Shown here: one piece after another, positions 5,600 to 6,753 of the stretch | Position numbering within the stretch: position 1 is the first letter of the stretch | Layout: every line of letters begins with the position of its first letter | Origin: Chloroflexota bacterium | GTDB taxonomy: Bacteria; Chloroflexota; Dehalococcoidia; SHYB01 | Reading direction: 5' to 3' | Assembly (NCBI GenBank): GCA_016200725.1 | Contig: JACQEE010000003.1 | Span: forward strand, 1 to 6,753 | DNA length: 6,753 nucleotides | Notes under the pieces: generated by a model | The model's input: only the letters and a program-made list of their open reading frames with translations | Databases searched by the model: none | What the model was told of the DNA's origin: nothing | Made by a program: the position numbers and the translations under genes

Positions 5600-6572
5600 C
5601 TATGCCCCTGAGCCGGGGCCGTAGCGCGGCGTACGGTCGAAGGGATCGGGGCCCTGCTGGCGGTCGTAGCGGCTCTGGCGGTCCTGCTCGCGCTGGTCGA
5701 CCTCGCTGCGATCGAAGGGGTCGGATCCCTGCTGCCGGTCGTAGCGGCTGCCGCGGTCTTCGGGGGGGGGCTCCGGACGGAGGGGCTCCAGGCGGCGGGG
5801 CGTCGCGACGGGGCTCACGACGCGGGGGCCGATTGGCTGGGCCTTGCGGACGCTCGTAGCGGCGCTCCTGACGGGGAGGGCCGGGGGGGCGGTCCTGACG
5901 CGGCGCGGGGGTAACGCCTGGCTTGGGCTGGATGACAACGCGCCGGTTCTCGCCTTCGCCGCTGCTTTCAGTCACGACCTTGGCGTGATCGGTGAGCGCG
6001 ACGTGCACGAGGCGCCGCTCGCGGGCGGGCATCGGTTCGAGCGCCAAGGAGCGGCCGGTGTTGGCGACGCGCTCGGCCATGCGCAGGGCGATGCCCTTGA
6101 TCTGCTCGGCGCGGCGAGCGCGGTAGCCTTCGACATCGATGCTGACCATCGCTCCGCCGGGGACTTTGCGGCTGACGATTTGATTGACGGCGAATTGGAG
6201 CGCTCCGAGCGTTTCGCCACGGCGGCCGATGAGCAGGCCGGCATCTTCGCCATCGATCTGGAAGAGCAGTGCGCCTTCGGGGGCGAGGTCGCTATTGGGC
6301 GCAGCGGTGTCGGGCAGCGCCACGCTGGCCGACACGCCCATCGCGCCGAGCAAGGTTTCGATGGTCTGCTTGGCGATGTCGAGGACGTCGGCGCTGCTCG
6401 CCTTCTTGGGCTGGACGCGGACGCGCGCCTCGCCGGCGCCGATGCCGAAGACGCCGGAGCGACCTTTATCGACGACGACGATTTCTACGGCGTCGCGGCC
6501 GACTCCGAGTTGGGCCAGCGCCTTGTCGATCGCTTCCTCTATTGTTTTGCCTGTCGTTTCGATCGGTTCCAC
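5600..6572 (-). CDS. jag: Jag/KhpB RNA-binding protein (Jag-N, KH, R3H), tail frameshifted
   Basis: I chose the GTG at 6572 because AAGGAG (6584-6579) lies six bases before it; the in-frame ATG at 6578 abuts the same site. Jag-N covers about 1-51 (TIEEAIDKALAQLGV, then VEIVVVDKGRSGVFGIGAGEARVRV). A KH domain follows with its GRRG loop at 116-119 (LIGRRGETLGALQFAVN). An R3H domain has R186 and H190 (RRLVHVALTDHAKVVTES). KhpB binds RNA with KhpA and affects cell division and envelope synthesis in Gram-positives. A Pro/Arg/Gln-rich tail starts near 215. At a run of nine G (5762-5770) the frame breaks: the raw frame drifts to 5490, but dropping one base gives (973-1)/3 = 324 codons and an EDRGSRYDRQQG tail ending in TAG at 5602-5600. 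Three folded domains are intact, so the protein probably works. The flanking yidC agrees with the usual gene order. Confidence 0.85.
5637..5749 (-). repeat. Two in-frame copies of a 38-bp repeat in the jag tail
   Basis: Bases 5637-5674 and 5712-5749 match at 34 of 38 positions and start 75 bases apart, exactly 25 codons. They encode SRYDRQQG(S/P)DPFDR twice. The match only makes sense in the frame that ends at 5600, which supports that frame as the real jag C-terminus. Such polar, charged repeats are typical of disordered tails. Confidence 0.8.
5762..5770. other. Nine-G homopolymer causing the jag frame break
   Basis: The plus strand carries nine consecutive G (C on the coding strand). Eight would join GAPPSGAPP directly to EDRGSRYDRQQG without a stop. 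This is either a sequencing or assembly slip, or a real contingency tract that switches the tail on and off. The sequence alone cannot separate these. Confidence 0.7.
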
Positions 6573-6753
6573 GGGCATCTCCTTGAGCGGCGTCCGCGTC
6601 GTCCTCGACAGCCGCCTCGGGGGCAGGCGGCGGCGCAGGGGGCTTCGGGGAGCCGAGCAGAATACGTCTGAGTAGTCCGCCACTCGGCGGCGCTTGCGCC
6701 GGAGCAGGCAAGGTCTTTTGCTTCGACGCCTCGATCTGACGTGGCGACGTCGC
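6466..6753 (-). CDS. yidC: C-terminal end of probable YidC/Oxa1 insertase, 5' part missing
   Basis: The frame is open from the right edge to TAA at 6468-6466 and gives 95 residues. It runs from a Pro/Ala-rich linker (KTLPAPAQAPPSGGLLRR), through an acidic patch (EDDADAAQGD), to a strongly basic end (RSRPRRRRNRRRR). No membrane segment lies in the visible part. The call rests on position directly upstream of jag, where yidC is nearly universal, and on the Arg-rich tail that many YidC proteins of Gram-positive-like bacteria use to contact the ribosome. The last 107 bases overlap jag in another frame. Because the visible part is low-complexity, another membrane protein or a shorter true end cannot be excluded. 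Confidence 0.5.
   Translation of the reverse strand, partial: ATSPRQIEASKQKTLPAPAQAPPSGGLLRRILLGSPKPPAPPPAPEAAVEDDADAAQGDARGTDRNDRQNNRGSDRQGAGPTRSRPRRRRNRRRR

Noticed and set aside
5490..5760. The jag frame as it stands, running to a stop at 5490
   Set aside because: After the G9 run it gives Pro/Arg-rich noise, while the alternative frame shows an in-frame protein repeat and a length that fits. The extension to 5490 is probably not the natural C-terminus.
5844..6671. A 275-codon plus-strand frame across jag
   Set aside because: Antisense to the Jag-N, KH and R3H coding region; no family resemblance.
6573..6683. An upstream jag start at 6683
   Set aside because: It would add 37 Arg/Pro-rich residues out of frame with the upstream gene and ahead of Jag-N, with no ribosome site, whereas GTG 6572 has AAGGAG at ideal spacing.

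Overview
The window looks like bacterial chromosome from a GC-rich organism. Recognisable genes are almost all on the minus strand, so transcription runs from base 6753 towards base 1. The yidC-jag order, the membrane-bound HdrD-like Fe-S protein and the high G+C would suit Chloroflexota or another high-GC, possibly metagenomic lineage. That placement is a guess, because no marker here fixes the taxon.

Right end (6753-5600): the C-terminal end of a probable YidC insertase with a very basic tail, overlapping by about 107 bases the start of jag (khpB), an RNA-binding Jag-N/KH/R3H protein. The low-complexity tail of jag is broken by a one-base shift in a run of nine G at 5762-5770. Removing one base restores a tail that ends at 5600.

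Middle (about 5450-3514): a compact minus-strand group of small genes. It holds a TetR-family repressor with an 18-bp near-palindromic operator just upstream, a TIGR03086/DinB-fold maleylpyruvate-isomerase-like protein coupled to it through an ATGA overlap, a 16-bp perfect hairpin, a YCII-domain remnant that has lost its N-terminal half, and a small TfoX/YjbR-like protein. Sampled base composition here is lower than in the flanks: 53% G+C at 3901-3960 and 47% at 5401-5460, against 68% at 2701-2760 and 63% at 6241-6300. This fits an acquired cassette. The TetR has a cysteine placed like the reactive cysteine of NemR, and its partner belongs to a thiol-dependent enzyme superfamily, so a stress- or electrophile-responsive unit is a reasonable hypothesis.

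Junction (about 3287-3520): on the plus strand lies the N-terminal stub of an SPFH/band-7 (flotillin-like) gene. It is cut off where the cassette begins and carries an in-frame TGA near its likely start. It diverges from the transporter gene to its left, so the ancestral layout was probably transporter <- -> SPFH gene before insertion, rearrangement or assembly joined it to the cassette.

Left end (3186-1): an ArsB/NhaD-type permease, then, 87 bases downstream, a membrane-anchored HdrD/CCG-domain Fe-S oxidoreductase of the ETF:menaquinone oxidoreductase (EMO/DUF224) type. The latter runs off the left edge. The two could share a transcript, but nothing in the sequence ties their functions together.

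No rRNA, tRNA, CRISPR array or intact insertion sequence was seen.
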